Positions 49,949-59,041 of a stretch of 64,000 bases of DNA are shown here, in pieces (the stretch's first letter is position 1; every line of letters begins with the position of its first letter). The translations under genes and the position numbers were made by a program. The notes below the pieces were generated by a model that was not told the DNA's origin, did not search any database, and saw only the letters and a list, made by a program, of their open reading frames with translations. Origin of the DNA: CAVTBX01 sp963733135 (lineage in GTDB: Bacteria > Actinomycetota > Thermoleophilia > Gaiellales > Gaiellaceae); NCBI GenBank assembly GCA_963733135.1, contig CAVTBX010000010.1, forward strand, positions 62,001 to 126,000, written 5' to 3'.

Positions 49949-50356
49949 CTAGGTCGGGGGCGCGCGCTCGGCCGCGACGACGGCGACGGCCTCGATCTCT
50001 ACGAGTTGCCCGGTGTAGCCGAGGTACGAGACGCCGAGGAGGGTGCTCGCCGCGCCGTCGAACGGCGAGGTGCGGACGACCTCCCAGACAGCATGGAGGT
50101 CTTCGCGCCCCTCGGCCGCGACGTAGATCACGGTCTTGACGACGTCCGCCGGGGTTGCGCCGGCGGCGGCGAGCTGCGCCTCGAGGTTCGCGAGCACCTG
50201 GCGCGTCTGCGCCTCGAGGTCGCCCTCGCCGACGAGGCTGCCGCCCGCGTCCATCGGAACCGCGCCCGCGGTATGTACGAGCGAGCCTGCCTTCACGGCG
50301 TGGGCATAGCCCGGCGGGGCGAGAAGCCCCTCGGCGGTGATGCGCTCCGGCGGCAT
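49949..50356 (-). CDS. RidA family reactive imine deaminase
   Basis: 135 residues. The trimer-barrel family pattern is seen in LVHTAGAVPMDAGGSLVG, EAQTRQVLANLEAQLAAAG, DVVKTVIYVAAEGR and TLLGVSYLGYTGQLVEIEAVAV; the substrate Arg of canonical RidA (in the RSR/C-terminal region) is not obvious, so it may be a Rid7-type divergent member. RidA hydrolyses 2-aminoacrylate and related imines made by PLP enzymes such as threonine dehydratase, which suits its place between hom and thrC. Confidence 0.82.
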   Translation of the reverse strand: MPPERITAEGLLAPPGYAHAVKAGSLVHTAGAVPMDAGGSLVGEGDLEAQTRQVLANLEAQLAAAGATPADVVKTVIYVAAEGREDLHAVWEVVRTSPFDGAASTLLGVSYLGYTGQLVEIEAVAVVAAERAPPT

Positions 50357-50372
50357 GCCGGAAACCCTAGAG

Positions 50373-51664
50373 CTAGGTCAGGCGATCGGAGATGACGCGA
50401 AGGGCCGCGGGCCTGGCCCGGACGGCGCCGAGAGCGGAGATGTCGTCGAGCGCTGCCTCCACCTCCCCCGCCGCCGCGGCGTGGGTGACGACGTCGAGGG
50501 CCGCCCCAGTCCTCGAGCAAGTGTTGCGTGAGCGTCGCAATCGAGACACCGCGCCCTGCCAGACCCTCGGCCACCAGCGCGAGCACGCCCGGCCGGTCGT
50601 CGACCTCCACGCGCACGTAGTACGGCGAGCGCAGCTCGCCCGGGTCGAGGAACGGCAACTCGCGCCAGCAGGCGTCGTTCTGGAGGAAGCCCGTGCCGGT
50701 CGTCCCGATGACGCTCACCATGTCAGCTACGACCGCCGACGCCGTCTCGATCCCGCCGGCGCCCGGGCCCTCGAGCGTGATCTCCCGGATCGCGTCGCCC
50801 TCGAGAACGACGCCGTTGAAGGCACCCTCGACGGCTGCCAAAGGGTGGTGGCGATCAACGAAGGACGGCTCGACCCGCACGTCGACCGCACCGTCGACGA
50901 GCGCGGCGGAACCGACGAGCCTCACGACCATTTCGTTGGCATGGGCCGCCTCGACGTGCTCGGGCCGAACGGACTCGATGCCCCGAAAGCCCACGTCCGT
51001 GAGGCGAACGCGGGAGCCGAACGCCACCGTGGCCAGGATGGCCATCTTCGCGGCTGCGTCCGCGCCGGAGACGTCCTCGGTGGGGTCGGCCTCCGCAAAG
51101 CCGAGCCGTTGGGCCTCCGCAAGCGCGGCCTCGTACTCGGCGCCCTCCTCCATCTCGGTGAGGATGAAGTTCGTCGTCCCGTTCACGATCCCGAGGATCC
51201 GGTGGACGTTCGTGACGACGAGCGACTCCCGGAGCACCTTGACGACCGGGATCGCCGCGCAGACCGACGCCTCGAAGCGGAGCTGGACGCCCGCCTCGGA
51301 AGCGGTCGCGAAGAGCTCCGCGCCGCGCTGCGCGATCAGCTGCTTGTTGGCGGAGACAACCGGCTTGCCCGCCCGAAGCAGCGAGACGACATGGTCGCCG
51401 GTCGGCTCGACGCCGCCCATGACCTCGGCCACGACCGCGATCGACTCGTCCTCGAGCACGTCCTCGAACCGGGTGGTCAGGACTCCGTCGTCCGGGGCGA
51501 ACGCCGCGCTCCTTGCCCGGGTCGCGGACGAGCGCCCGCACCACACGGAGGCGGTGCCCGGTCGCCCGCTCGATGTCGTCGGCGCTCTCCTGGAGAAGCC
51601 GGTTGACGGCCGCGCCGACGGTGCCGTAACCAAGGAGCGCTACGGGGACGTCAACGGCGGACAC
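50373..51664 (-). CDS. hom: Homoserine dehydrogenase with C-terminal ACT domain, two frame interruptions
   Basis: About 429 residues from GTG 51664. VALLGYGTVGAAVNRLLQE (NAD loop), AEVMGGVEPTGDHVVSLLRAGKPVVSANKQL, GIVNGTTNFILTEME, EADPTEDVSGADAAAKMAILA (catalytic Lys and metal ligands), then an ACT domain YYVRVEVDDRPGVLALVAEG for threonine feedback. It reduces aspartate semialdehyde to homoserine. Frame changes near 51508 (AAGGAGC) and near 50516 (GAGGAC) are each one surplus G; the second lets the protein end with ALRVISDRLT at 50373. It overlaps the ilvC 3' end by 14 bases. Confidence 0.92.
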
Positions 51665-52669
51665 TCGGCTCCGGTTCGGCGCCGAGGAGGCCTTCCCGGC
51701 CGGCCAGGTCTCGGAGCTCCTCGCCGACCTGCTCCACCGGGTGCTCGGCCGCCTGCGCGCCGGAGCTCCTCGAAGCGCGGCCGGCCGGCCTCCTCGTCCG
51801 CGAAGAGCTCGCGTGCGAAGACGCCGCTTCGGACGTCCTCGAGGATCTTCCTGAACGTCTCGCGCACGTGGTCGTCGACGACGACCGGCCCGCGCGTCAG
51901 GTCGCCGTACTCGGCCACGTCGGACACGACGTTCCGCATGTGCGTGAAGCCGCCCTCGTAGATCAGGTCGACGATCAGCTTCAGCTCGTTGACGCACTCG
52001 TAGTACGCGATCTCCGGCTGGTAGCCGGCGTCGACGAGCGTCTCGTAGCCGGCCTGCATGAGGGCTGAGACACCCCCGCAGAGCACGGCCTGCTCACCGA
52101 AGAGGTCGGACTCGGTCTCCTCGGCGAAGGTGGTCTCGAGGAGGCCGACGCGGGCACAGCCGATGCCGACGCCGTAGGCGAGCGCCAGGTCGAGCGCGCG
52201 GCCGCTCGCGTCGCGCCATACGGCAACGAGCCCGGGCGTGCCGGCGCCGACCTCGAAGAGCTCCCGGACTCGCCGGCCCGGCGCCTTGGGGGCGACCATG
52301 ATCACGTCGTGGCCCTCGGCGGGCTCGATGCGGCCGAAGTGGACGTTCAAGCCGTGGGCGAACAGGACAGCCGCCCCGGGCTCGAGGTTCGGCGCGATGT
52401 CGCGGTCGTAGACCTCGCCCTGAACGTGGTCGGGGACGAGGAACGCGACGATCTGCGCGCCGCGCACGGCTTCGGGGATCGTGCGCACGGTCAGCCCGGC
52501 CTCCTCGGCCCTGGCCCACGAGTCGCCGCCCTCGCGGAGGCCGACCTCGACCTCGACGCCGGAGTCGTGCAGGTTCCTCGCGTGGGCGTGGCCCTGCGCG
52601 CCGTAGCCGATGACCGCCACCTTGCCGTCGAGCAGGTCGAGAGTTGCCTTCGCGGTGAATCGTCGCCAT
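51651..52669 (-). CDS. ilvC: Ketol-acid reductoisomerase, two frame interruptions
   Basis: About 338 residues from ATG 52669, with AGGAGG 8 bases before. KVAVIGYGAQGHAHARNLHD (NADP loop), VAFLVPDHVQGEVYD, VLFAHGLNVHFGRI, MVAPKAPGRRVRELFE, EETESDLFGEQAVLCGGVSA (metal acids) and ECVNELKLIVDLIYEGG. It isomerises and reduces acetolactate products. Frame changes lie near 52645 and near 51765, each one surplus G; after the second, the tail AQAAEHPVEQVGEELRDLAG runs to a TGA at 51651-51653. Length then matches class I enzymes. Confidence 0.93.
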
Positions 52670-52679
52670 GGGATTCCTC

Positions 52680-53192
52680 CTAGGTGAGCACGCGTTGCTT
52701 GCGGGGACTGGTGCGGCCGCGGGCGCGCGGCAGCGCTATGCGGCCGGTGCGAACGAGCTCCTTCACGCCGTAGGGCCGGACGAGCTCCTCGAAGGAGTCG
52801 AGCGACTCGGGCGGGCCGACGAGCTCGAACACCATCGTCTCGGGGCCGAGGTCGGCGACCTTCGCGCCGAACGTCTCGGCGACCGCGAGGAGCTCCGGTC
52901 GCCGCTCGGGGCTGACCGAAACCTTGACGAGCGCGAGCTCCCGCTCCACGGCCTCGCCGGGCTCGAGCTCGCTGACGCGGAGCACGTTCACGAGCTTGTG
53001 CATCTGCTTCTCGATCTGCTCCAGCGAGTGCTGCTCGCAGGCCACGCGGAGCGTGATCCGGGAGACGTCGGGCCGCTCGGTCGGGCCGACCGCGAGGCTC
53101 TCGATGTTGAAGCCGCGCCGCGCGAACATCGTCGAGACGCGCGCGAGCGCCCCGGGCTTGTTCTCGAGGAGGACGGAGAGCGTGTGGGTCAC
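52680..53192 (-). CDS. ilvN: Acetolactate synthase small (regulatory) subunit
   Basis: 170 residues from GTG 53192, coupled to ilvB by a GTGA overlap. N-terminal ACT domain: HTLSVLLENKPGALARVSTM, FARRGFNIESLAVGPTE; the C-terminal half ELALVKVSVSPERRPELLAV and GPPESLDSFEELVRPYGVKE is the typical IlvH/N fold. It binds valine and controls the large subunit. ilvC follows after 10 bases. Confidence 0.93.
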   Translation of the reverse strand: MTHTLSVLLENKPGALARVSTMFARRGFNIESLAVGPTERPDVSRITLRVACEQHSLEQIEKQMHKLVNVLRVSELEPGEAVERELALVKVSVSPERRPELLAVAETFGAKVADLGPETMVFELVGPPESLDSFEELVRPYGVKELVRTGRIALPRARGRTSPRKQRVLT

Positions 53193-54910
53193 GCCTCGAC
53201 CGCTTCCGGGTCGGTGTACTCGAGGACGTCCACGGAGGCGGCGCCCGCGGGAACCATCGGGAAGCACTTCTCCTCCGGGTCGCAGCGCGCGTCGACGACC
53301 GCGGTGCGGCCGCAGGTGAGCGCCTGCTCGAGCGTCGACTCGAGGTCGTCCTCGTCGTCGACCGTGAAGCCGGCGGCGCCGTAGGCCTCCGCGAGCATGG
53401 CGTAGTCGGGAACGGAGTGCGTGAGGTGCGTCTGCGCGAACCGCTCGGCGTAGAACATCTCCTGCCACTGGCGCACCATGCCGAGCCAGCCGTTGTTCAC
53501 GATCACGGTCACGATCGGCAGGCCCTCGAGGACCGCGGTCGCGATCTCCTGGCACGTCATCTGGAAGCACCCGTCGCCGTCGACGCAGACGACGGTCGCG
53601 TCGGGCCGGGCCGCCTTCGCTCCCACCGCGGCGGGAACGCCGTAGCCCATCGTGCCGAGCCCGCCCGAGGTGATGAACGTCCGCGGCCGGTCGCAGACGA
53701 GGTACTGCATGGCCCACATCTGGTGCTGGCCGACGCCCGTCGTCCAGACGACGTCGTCGCGACCGGCGGTCAGGTCGCGAAGCGTCTCGAGCACCGCCTG
53801 CGGCTTCAGGTAGTCGCCCGAGGCCGAGTAGCGGAGGGGAAACGCCTCCCGCCAGGCGTCGAGCTGCGCCCGCCAGACGACCGGGCCGGCGGTGGCGCCG
53901 TTCTGCGAGCGCAGGCGCCCCACTTCGCGGGCGAGCTGTGCGAGCGCGGGCCTGAGCGGCCCGACGACCGGGACGTCCGCGTGCCGGAGCTTGCCGATCT
54001 CGGCGGCGTCGACGTCCAGGTGGATGACCCGCGCGCCGGGCGCGAAGGCCGAGAGCTTGCCGGTCACCCGGTCGTCGAACCGCGACCCGACGGCGACCAT
54101 GAGGTCGCACTTGTTGAGCGCCCAGTTGGCCCACTTCGAGCCGTGCATCCCGGGCGGCCCGTAGGAGAGCTCGTGCGACTCCGGGAACGCGCCCTTGGCC
54201 ATGAGCGTCGTGACGACCGGCAGGCCGCCGGCCTCGGCGAGGGCACGCAGCTCCTCCGAGGCTTCCGCGTTCACGACCCCGCCGCCCACGTAGAGGACGG
54301 GCCGCTCGGCCTCGGCGATCGCCTTCGCCGCCTCGCCGAGCTGGCGCGCGTTGACCTTGCGCGGCGGCCTCCAGCCGGGCAGGTCGACCTCGTCGGGGTA
54401 GCGGAAGTCGAGCTCGGCCTCCTGGACGTCCTTCGCCACGTCGACGAGAACGGGGCCGGAGCGGCCGGTGCGCGCGACGTGGAAGGCCGCCTTCAGGACG
54501 TGCGGGAGCTCCTCGACGTCCTGGACGAGCCAGGAGTGCTTGACGATCGGGAGAGTGATTCCGGTCGCGTCCGTCTCCTGGAACGCATCCGTCCCGATCA
54601 GGTTCGTCCGCACCTGGCCCGTGATGCAGACGAGCGGCGTCGAGTCCATCCAGGCGTCGGCGATCGGCGTCACGAGGTTCGTGGCGCCCGGGCCCGAGGT
54701 CGCCATCGCGACTCCGACCCGGCCCGAGGCGCGCGCGTAGCCCTCGGCCATGTGGCCGGCGCCCTGCTCGTGCCGGGCGAGGACGTGGCGGACGGTCGTC
54801 CCGCGTGCGAACGCGTCGTAGGTCGGGAGGATCGCCCCGCCGGGGATCCCGAAGACGGTGTCGACGCCCTCGGCTTCGAGTGAGCGGAGGATCGCGTCCG
54901 AGCCGAGCAT
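53189..54910 (-). CDS. ilvB: Acetolactate synthase large subunit
   Basis: 573 residues of TPP/FAD enzyme: FGIPGGAILPTYDAF, LARHEQGAGHMAEGYARASG (catalytic Glu), TSGPGATNLVTPIADAWMDS, KGAFPESHELSYGPPGMHGS (FAD loop), and the TPP-binding VVCVDGDGCFQMTCQEIATA ... NNGWLGMVRQWQE. It joins pyruvate with pyruvate or 2-oxobutyrate, the first common step for valine, leucine and isoleucine. It is uninterrupted, unlike its neighbours, and starts 3 bases after the degenerate leuB-like gene. Confidence 0.95.
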   Translation of the reverse strand: MLGSDAILRSLEAEGVDTVFGIPGGAILPTYDAFARGTTVRHVLARHEQGAGHMAEGYARASGRVGVAMATSGPGATNLVTPIADAWMDSTPLVCITGQVRTNLIGTDAFQETDATGITLPIVKHSWLVQDVEELPHVLKAAFHVARTGRSGPVLVDVAKDVQEAELDFRYPDEVDLPGWRPPRKVNARQLGEAAKAIAEAERPVLYVGGGVVNAEASEELRALAEAGGLPVVTTLMAKGAFPESHELSYGPPGMHGSKWANWALNKCDLMVAVGSRFDDRVTGKLSAFAPGARVIHLDVDAAEIGKLRHADVPVVGPLRPALAQLAREVGRLRSQNGATAGPVVWRAQLDAWREAFPLRYSASGDYLKPQAVLETLRDLTAGRDDVVWTTGVGQHQMWAMQYLVCDRPRTFITSGGLGTMGYGVPAAVGAKAARPDATVVCVDGDGCFQMTCQEIATAVLEGLPIVTVIVNNGWLGMVRQWQEMFYAERFAQTHLTHSVPDYAMLAEAYGAAGFTVDDEDDLESTLEQALTCGRTAVVDARCDPEEKCFPMVPAGAASVDVLEYTDPEAVEA

Positions 54911-54913
54911 CTC

Positions 54914-55859
54914 TCACGCGGCGTAGGCCTCCCTCGAGAACTCGAAGGTGGGCACGCGGAGCGGCAGCTCGGCGAGGAGCGCGTCCATGAACTCCCGCGT
55001 CGTCGAGCCGACGCCAGTCGCGACCATGTCGGGAGTCCGCCGGGCGCTCTCCACGGTGCCGCCGAGCGCCGCCGCGAGCGTCGAGGCGCCGGTGCGCTCG
55101 CCGAGGCCCTCCGAGAGCATGACCGCGGCCGCGAGGAGCATGGAGCACGGGTTCGCGACGCCCTCGCCGGCCACCTCGCCGGCCGAGGAGCCCGCCGGCG
55201 CGAAGACGCCGGGGCCCTCACCGACGAGGCCGGTGGCGGCCAAGCGCTCGTGCTCGGTTCCCGAGCCGACGAGGTCCGCGAAGGCCTCGCCCGAGCCCGG
55301 AGCCCGTGAGGACGACGTCGAAGCCCTCGGGCTCGAATGCGAGCCGCCGCACCGCCGCGGCGACCTCGACCCGGTCGACCAGCACGCCGTCGAAACCGGC
55401 CTCGACCTCGGAGACGAGCCGTGCGAACCGCTCGTCGGGCGAGACGACCGTGAGCCGCGCCGAGCGGGCAAGCGCGGTCTCGAAGGCCCGCTGAACGGCC
55501 CAGCGCGATGTCTCCTCGGCGACCGGAGAGACGACGCGAACGGACGCCTTGCCGTTCACGCGCACCTCGGTGACGCGGGCCTGGATCTCGAGCTCGGCGA
55601 CGACGCCCGCGAGGGCAGGCTCGCCCGCCGAGGCGACGAGCACCGCGTCGGCGGTCAGGTACGCCGCCCGAGTCTGGGCCGGGAGCAGGTGCCCCGACCT
55701 AGAAAGCGCCTCGCCGCCGAACGGCACGTGCCGCTCCTCGACGGTGAATCCGTGATGGCGGGAGACCGCGGCAATCGCCCGGCTCGCCTCCGCCATGACT
55801 TCGGGCCCGACGCCGTCACCGGCGAGGCAGGCCACTCGGTACGCGCGCTTGCGCGTCAT
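54914..55859 (-). CDS. Degenerate isopropylmalate-dehydrogenase-like paralogue
   Basis: About 314 residues from ATG 55859, overlapping the leuA stop by 3 bases. The N-terminus VACLAGDGVGPEVMAEASRA and later EVAGEGVANPCSMLLAAAVM mark it as a member of the leuB family, and it keeps the fold length. Active-site positions are lost: the Arg-rich RPEQGLL segment is ELEIQARVTEVRV, the catalytic Lys motif (DKAN) reads VVSPDERFAR, GDILSD reads GEAFAD, and EPVHGSAPD reads APAGSSAGE. One surplus G near 55300 shifts the frame. A non-catalytic or regulatory role, or a changed activity, is inferred. A functional leuB exists at 44.8-45.8 kb. Confidence 0.75.
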
Positions 55860-57008
55860 GCCGCCACCTCCTTCGTCTCGAAGACCTCTTCGACCGACAC
55901 GGGCTTGCCGGTGTCGGCCAACCGCTTGAAGCGGGCGAATGCGTCGTTCAGCTCGTCGCCCTCGAGCTCGTAGCCCAGGTCCTTGCACGCGAGCGCGAAC
56001 GCGTGCCGCCCCGAGTGCTTGCCGAGCGGGAGCGTCATGCGGAGCCCGAGCTCGGCCGGATCCATGATCTGGTACGTGGCCGTGTCCTTCAGCATCCCGT
56101 CCTGGTGGATGCCGGCCTCGTGTGCGAACGCGTTCGCGCCCACGATCGCCTTGTTCCGCTGCACTGCGTAGCCGGTGCAGCGCGACACGAGCCGGGAAAC
56201 CGCGCCGATCTGGCTCCGGTCGATCCCGGTCTCGACGTCGAAGAACGAGCGGCGCACGTCGAGCGCCATCGCGACCTCCTCGAGCGCGGCGTTACCTGCC
56301 CGCTCGCCCAGCCCGTTCACGGTGCACTCGACCTGGGTCGCGCCGGCCTGGACGCCCGCGAGGGAGTTCGCGACGGCCAGCCCGAGATCGTCGTGGCAGT
56401 GCACCGAGAGGCAGACGTCGCGGAGCTCGGGGCAGAGGTGCTGAACCTCGAGGAGGAACGCCGCATGCTCCTCCGGCATGCAGTAACCGACGGTGTCCGG
56501 GAGGTTGATCGTCGTCGCGCCGGCTTCGATGACCTCGCGGCAGACCGTGGCGACGAAGCGCGGGTCGCTGCGGGTCGCGTCCTCGCACGAGAACTCGACC
56601 TCGTCGCGCGAGCGCGGACGCGTAGCCGACGGCCCAGCGCGCCTGTTCCAGCACCTCGGCCGGCTCGAGCCGAAGCTTCTTCTCCATGTGGATCGGGCTG
56701 GTCGCGATGAAGACGTGGAGGCGCGACCTGCGTGCGCCGGCGAGGGCCTCGGCCGAGGCGTCGACGTCCTCCTTCCTCGTGCGGCAGAGCGAAGCGACCG
56801 CCGGTCGCTCGACGGCGTCGGCGACGGCCTTCACGCCCTCGAAGTCGCCGGGCGACGAGACGGCGAAGCCCGCCTCGATCACGTCGACACCGAGGCGCTC
56901 GAGCTGCGTCGCGATCTCCGCCTTCTGGTCGGGCGCAAGCGCGATGCCCGGCGACTGCTCGCCGTCTCGCAACGTCGTATCGAAGATCGTGATCCTGCGG
57001 GTTGACAC
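55856..57008 (-). CDS. leuA: 2-isopropylmalate synthase, short form, one frame interruption
   Basis: About 383 residues from GTG 57008, with GAGGAGGAGC upstream. TIM-barrel motifs: ITIFDTTLRDGEQSPGI (metal Asp, catalytic Arg), HVFIATSPIHMEKKL, LSVHCHDDLGLAVANSLAGV, VNGLGERAGNAALEEVAMAL, FAHEAGIHQDGMLKD, LPLGKHSGRHAFAL. Usual LeuA proteins exceed 500 residues because of a C-terminal leucine-binding domain; this one stops soon after the barrel and linker. It condenses acetyl-CoA with 2-oxoisovalerate, though homocitrate or citramalate synthase are related alternatives. Frame change near 56612 (GCGCGAC). Confidence 0.88.
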
Positions 57009-57029
57009 GTCTCGGCTCCTCCTCATCGG

Positions 57030-57122
57030 GCGTCCCGCTAGTGCCGGGACGCACTACTCCCTACATCGGTCGGCGTCTGCGCTTCGTTAGCGCGTGATCA
57101 CGTACTCCCCCTAGAGGGGGAG
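57030..57122 (-). promoter_or_regulatory. Hairpin-rich leader upstream of leuA
   Basis: Three hairpins occur between leuA and the divergent amidase gene: GCGTCCCG/CGGGACGC (57030-57037 with 57045-57052), GCGCT/AGCGC around 57078-57094, and CTCCCCC/GGGGGAG (57105-57111 with 57116-57122). No leader peptide rich in Leu codons and no T-box core was found. The stems could act in attenuation or protein binding. Confidence 0.35.
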
Positions 57123-57126
57123 AATC

Positions 57127-57969
57127 GTGATGAGGAGGATGAGGAGGAGGCACGCCGCGACGCCGGATCGGCCGGCGCGCGTGCTGTTGGCGTACGACGT
57201 CCTCATCGGAGTCCACGCAGTGTGCAGAGGATTCGGCAGGTTTGTCAACCCCGATGCGAGTAGTGAGCCTCTCGGCCGTGACCGCCCCTATCATCGAGCC
57301 CGGTCTCGCCCACGCATGTTCACCGCCGACGTCCAGCCGCCGCCACCGCCTCCGCTCGTCTGCATCGACCCGGGCCACGCACGTCGGCCGAACCTCGAGA
57401 CCGAGCCGATCGGCCCCGGATCTTCCACGCGAAAGGTTAAGGACGGCGGGGGCGCCCCCGGTGAGGCACCAGTCGTCCTTTCGATCTCGAAGAAGACGCG
57501 GACGGTTCTGCGGGAGCGCGGCTTTCGGGTGGCGATGACGCGTACGACACCCGATTTCACCCTGCGGCAGGGCGGCAACATCGCCCGGGCGCGCTTCTGC
57601 AACCGCCGGGAAGCGGCACTCATGCTCCGCGTACACGCGGACGGGTCGACAGATTGGCGTGTCCACGGCGTCTCGACCCTCTACCCGTGGAATCGGCGCG
57701 GCTGGACCGCAGACGTCTACAGACCCAGTCTCCGCGCGGCCGGAATCGTCCAGCGCCGCGTCGTGCGAGCCACGGGCGCACCGAACCGCGGCCTCGTGAG
57801 GCGAAGCGACCTGACCGGGTTCAACTGGGCGAACGTCCCGGTCGTGCTCGTCGAGACGGGCTTCATGACGAGCCCGTCCGAGAGCAGGAAGCTCCGGCGG
57901 GACGGCTACCAGCGGCGAATCGCCCGGGCGCTCGCCGGAGCGGCCGTGCGATTCATCTCCAGGGGCTGA
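57127..57969 (+). CDS. N-acetylmuramoyl-L-alanine amidase (Amidase_3)
   Basis: 280 residues as drawn. Zinc-amidase motifs: LVCIDPGHARRPN (first zinc His), ALMLRVHADGSTDWRVHG (second zinc His), and VVLVETGFMTSPSESRKLRR (catalytic Glu). It cleaves the amide between muramic acid and the peptide stem. The first about 63 residues are atypical and lack a signal; ATG 57316 is an alternative start, and a signal-like stretch in another frame (VVSLSAVTAPIIEPGLAHA near 57260-57320) suggests a further base error. Export is therefore likely but not shown. Confidence 0.85.
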   Translation: MMRRMRRRHAATPDRPARVLLAYDVLIGVHAVCRGFGRFVNPDASSEPLGRDRPYHRARSRPRMFTADVQPPPPPPLVCIDPGHARRPNLETEPIGPGSSTRKVKDGGGAPGEAPVVLSISKKTRTVLRERGFRVAMTRTTPDFTLRQGGNIARARFCNRREAALMLRVHADGSTDWRVHGVSTLYPWNRRGWTADVYRPSLRAAGIVQRRVVRATGAPNRGLVRRSDLTGFNWANVPVVLVETGFMTSPSESRKLRRDGYQRRIARALAGAAVRFISRG

Positions 57970-57972
57970 TAC

Positions 57973-57996
57973 GCACCCGGCCACCTGGCCGGGTGC
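57973..57996 (+). terminator. Hairpin after the amidase gene
   Basis: A perfect 10-bp stem (57973-57982 with 57987-57996) with a 4-base loop starts 3 bases after the amidase stop. No T tract follows, as is common in high-GC actinobacterial terminators. Confidence 0.65.
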
Positions 57997-58195
57997 TGAC
58001 TAGAAATCGCGCATGGAGCGGCACGATTTCCCCGGCCGGCTTACGCCGGCCTCCAACACCGTCGGCCATGGAACCCGGAGCGTTCCCTTCAACGCCCAGC
58101 GGCGATTTCTATGGAGCAACTGGGCGAAGCCCGGTTGCGTTCACCCGCGAGCGGGTTCCACAAGCGGCTTCCGCCCGGGCCTTCGGAACCATCCG
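57997..58195. other. Noncoding 199 bases with nested hairpins
   Basis: GGCCGGC-TTAC-GCCGGCC (58031-58048 region) and, further right, a stem GCCCGG/CCGGGC enclosing ACCCGC-GA-GCGGGT. No coding frame is convincing. It lies between two convergent genes, so these may simply be terminators. Confidence 0.3.
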
Positions 58196-58534
58196 CTACG
58201 TGGGCTCGCCCTCGGAGCGCTTCATCTCCTCGGCGGCGGCTCGCGCCTCGTCGTGGACGCGTCGGCGCATGGCCTCGAACTCGTCGGCGGGCGGAGCGGG
58301 ATCGTCCTCGACCGTGGTCTCCGCCCCGCGCTCCACGGCGGCGACTGCCTCTTCCTCCGCGGCCGCTTGACGGGCATCCGCGAGCTTCTGGCGGAGGTCG
58401 TCGGCGCGCGGGTCGGGAACCGAGGGCGCGGGCGCGCTCGGCACGGCTCGCCTCCGACGGAGGAACGCCGCGGCGGCGAGCGCACCGGCAGCGGCGCCGG
58501 CGAGGAGTGCGGAAAGTCGTTGCACGCCCGTCAC
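58196..58534 (-). CDS. Small membrane-anchored acidic protein
   Basis: 112 residues from GTG 58534. One N-terminal helix (RLSALLAGAAAGALAAAAF) and an RRRR positive-inside block, then a charged, Ala/Glu-rich, probably coiled-coil tail (ADDLRQKLADARQAAAEEEA, FEAMRRRVHDEARAAAEEMK). The tail would be cytosolic. No family is recognised. It is divergent from rpsF. Confidence 0.6.
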   Translation of the reverse strand: MTGVQRLSALLAGAAAGALAAAAFLRRRRAVPSAPAPSVPDPRADDLRQKLADARQAAAEEEAVAAVERGAETTVEDDPAPPADEFEAMRRRVHDEARAAAEEMKRSEGEPT

Positions 58535-58676
58535 TCTTCCACGACAAACCGTCGGCGGGCAAGCAACCGGCCATCGCTATACTCGATCGACTTCCTGCCC
58601 CGCCCGGCGTTGCACCGTTCCCGAGCGACGCAAGTCGGCAGGGCCGCTAGACCGAGGGAAGGAGGTTCGGGGACAC

Positions 58677-59003
58677 ATGAACGCCTATGAGGTCATGCTG
58701 ATGCTCGAACCCGAGTTGGCCGAGGAACGCCAGAACGAGATCCTCGCGCGCCTGCGCGAACTGATCGAGAAAGGCGGCGGCGCCTGGGTCGGCCACGAGC
58801 CGTGGGGCAAGCGGCGGCTGGCGTACGAGATCGAGAAAAAGGACGAGGCCGTCTACCACCTCGTCCACTTCGACGCCGAGCCGGCCGCGCTCGACGAGGC
58901 CACGCGGGTGCTCCGGATCACGGACGGCGTCATGCGGCACTTGGCCGTCCGGCGGCCGGTGGTTCGCCGCCGCAACGAGGAGCCCGCCGTCCCGGCCGGG
59001 TAG
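58677..59003 (+). CDS. rpsF: 30S ribosomal protein S6
   Basis: 108 residues with the S6 pattern YEVMLMLEPELAEERQNEIL, WGKRRLAYEIEKKDEAVYHL and ALDEATRVLRITDGVMRHLA. AAGGAGG lies upstream. It is first in the conserved rpsF-ssb-rpsR-rplI operon; S6 binds S18 in the small-subunit platform. Confidence 0.97.
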   Translation: MNAYEVMLMLEPELAEERQNEILARLRELIEKGGGAWVGHEPWGKRRLAYEIEKKDEAVYHLVHFDAEPAALDEATRVLRITDGVMRHLAVRRPVVRRRNEEPAVPAG

Positions 59004-59041
59004 TACCGTACAGGAACGTATGTTCGATCAGAGGAGTTGAG

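Noticed and set aside
52680..55148. An 822-residue open frame on the minus strand
   Set aside because: Only its last 170 codons (ilvN) show conserved protein; the rest is an Arg/Gly/Pro-rich shadow of ilvB.
39337..57008. Programmed +1 frameshifting as the cause of the many frame changes
   Set aside because: The sites share no slippery codon or downstream structure, and they hit unrelated housekeeping genes at arbitrary places, which fits base insertion errors better.
57009..57126. A T-box or leucine leader peptide upstream of leuA
   Set aside because: The T-box core sequence and any short frame rich in Leu codons are absent.
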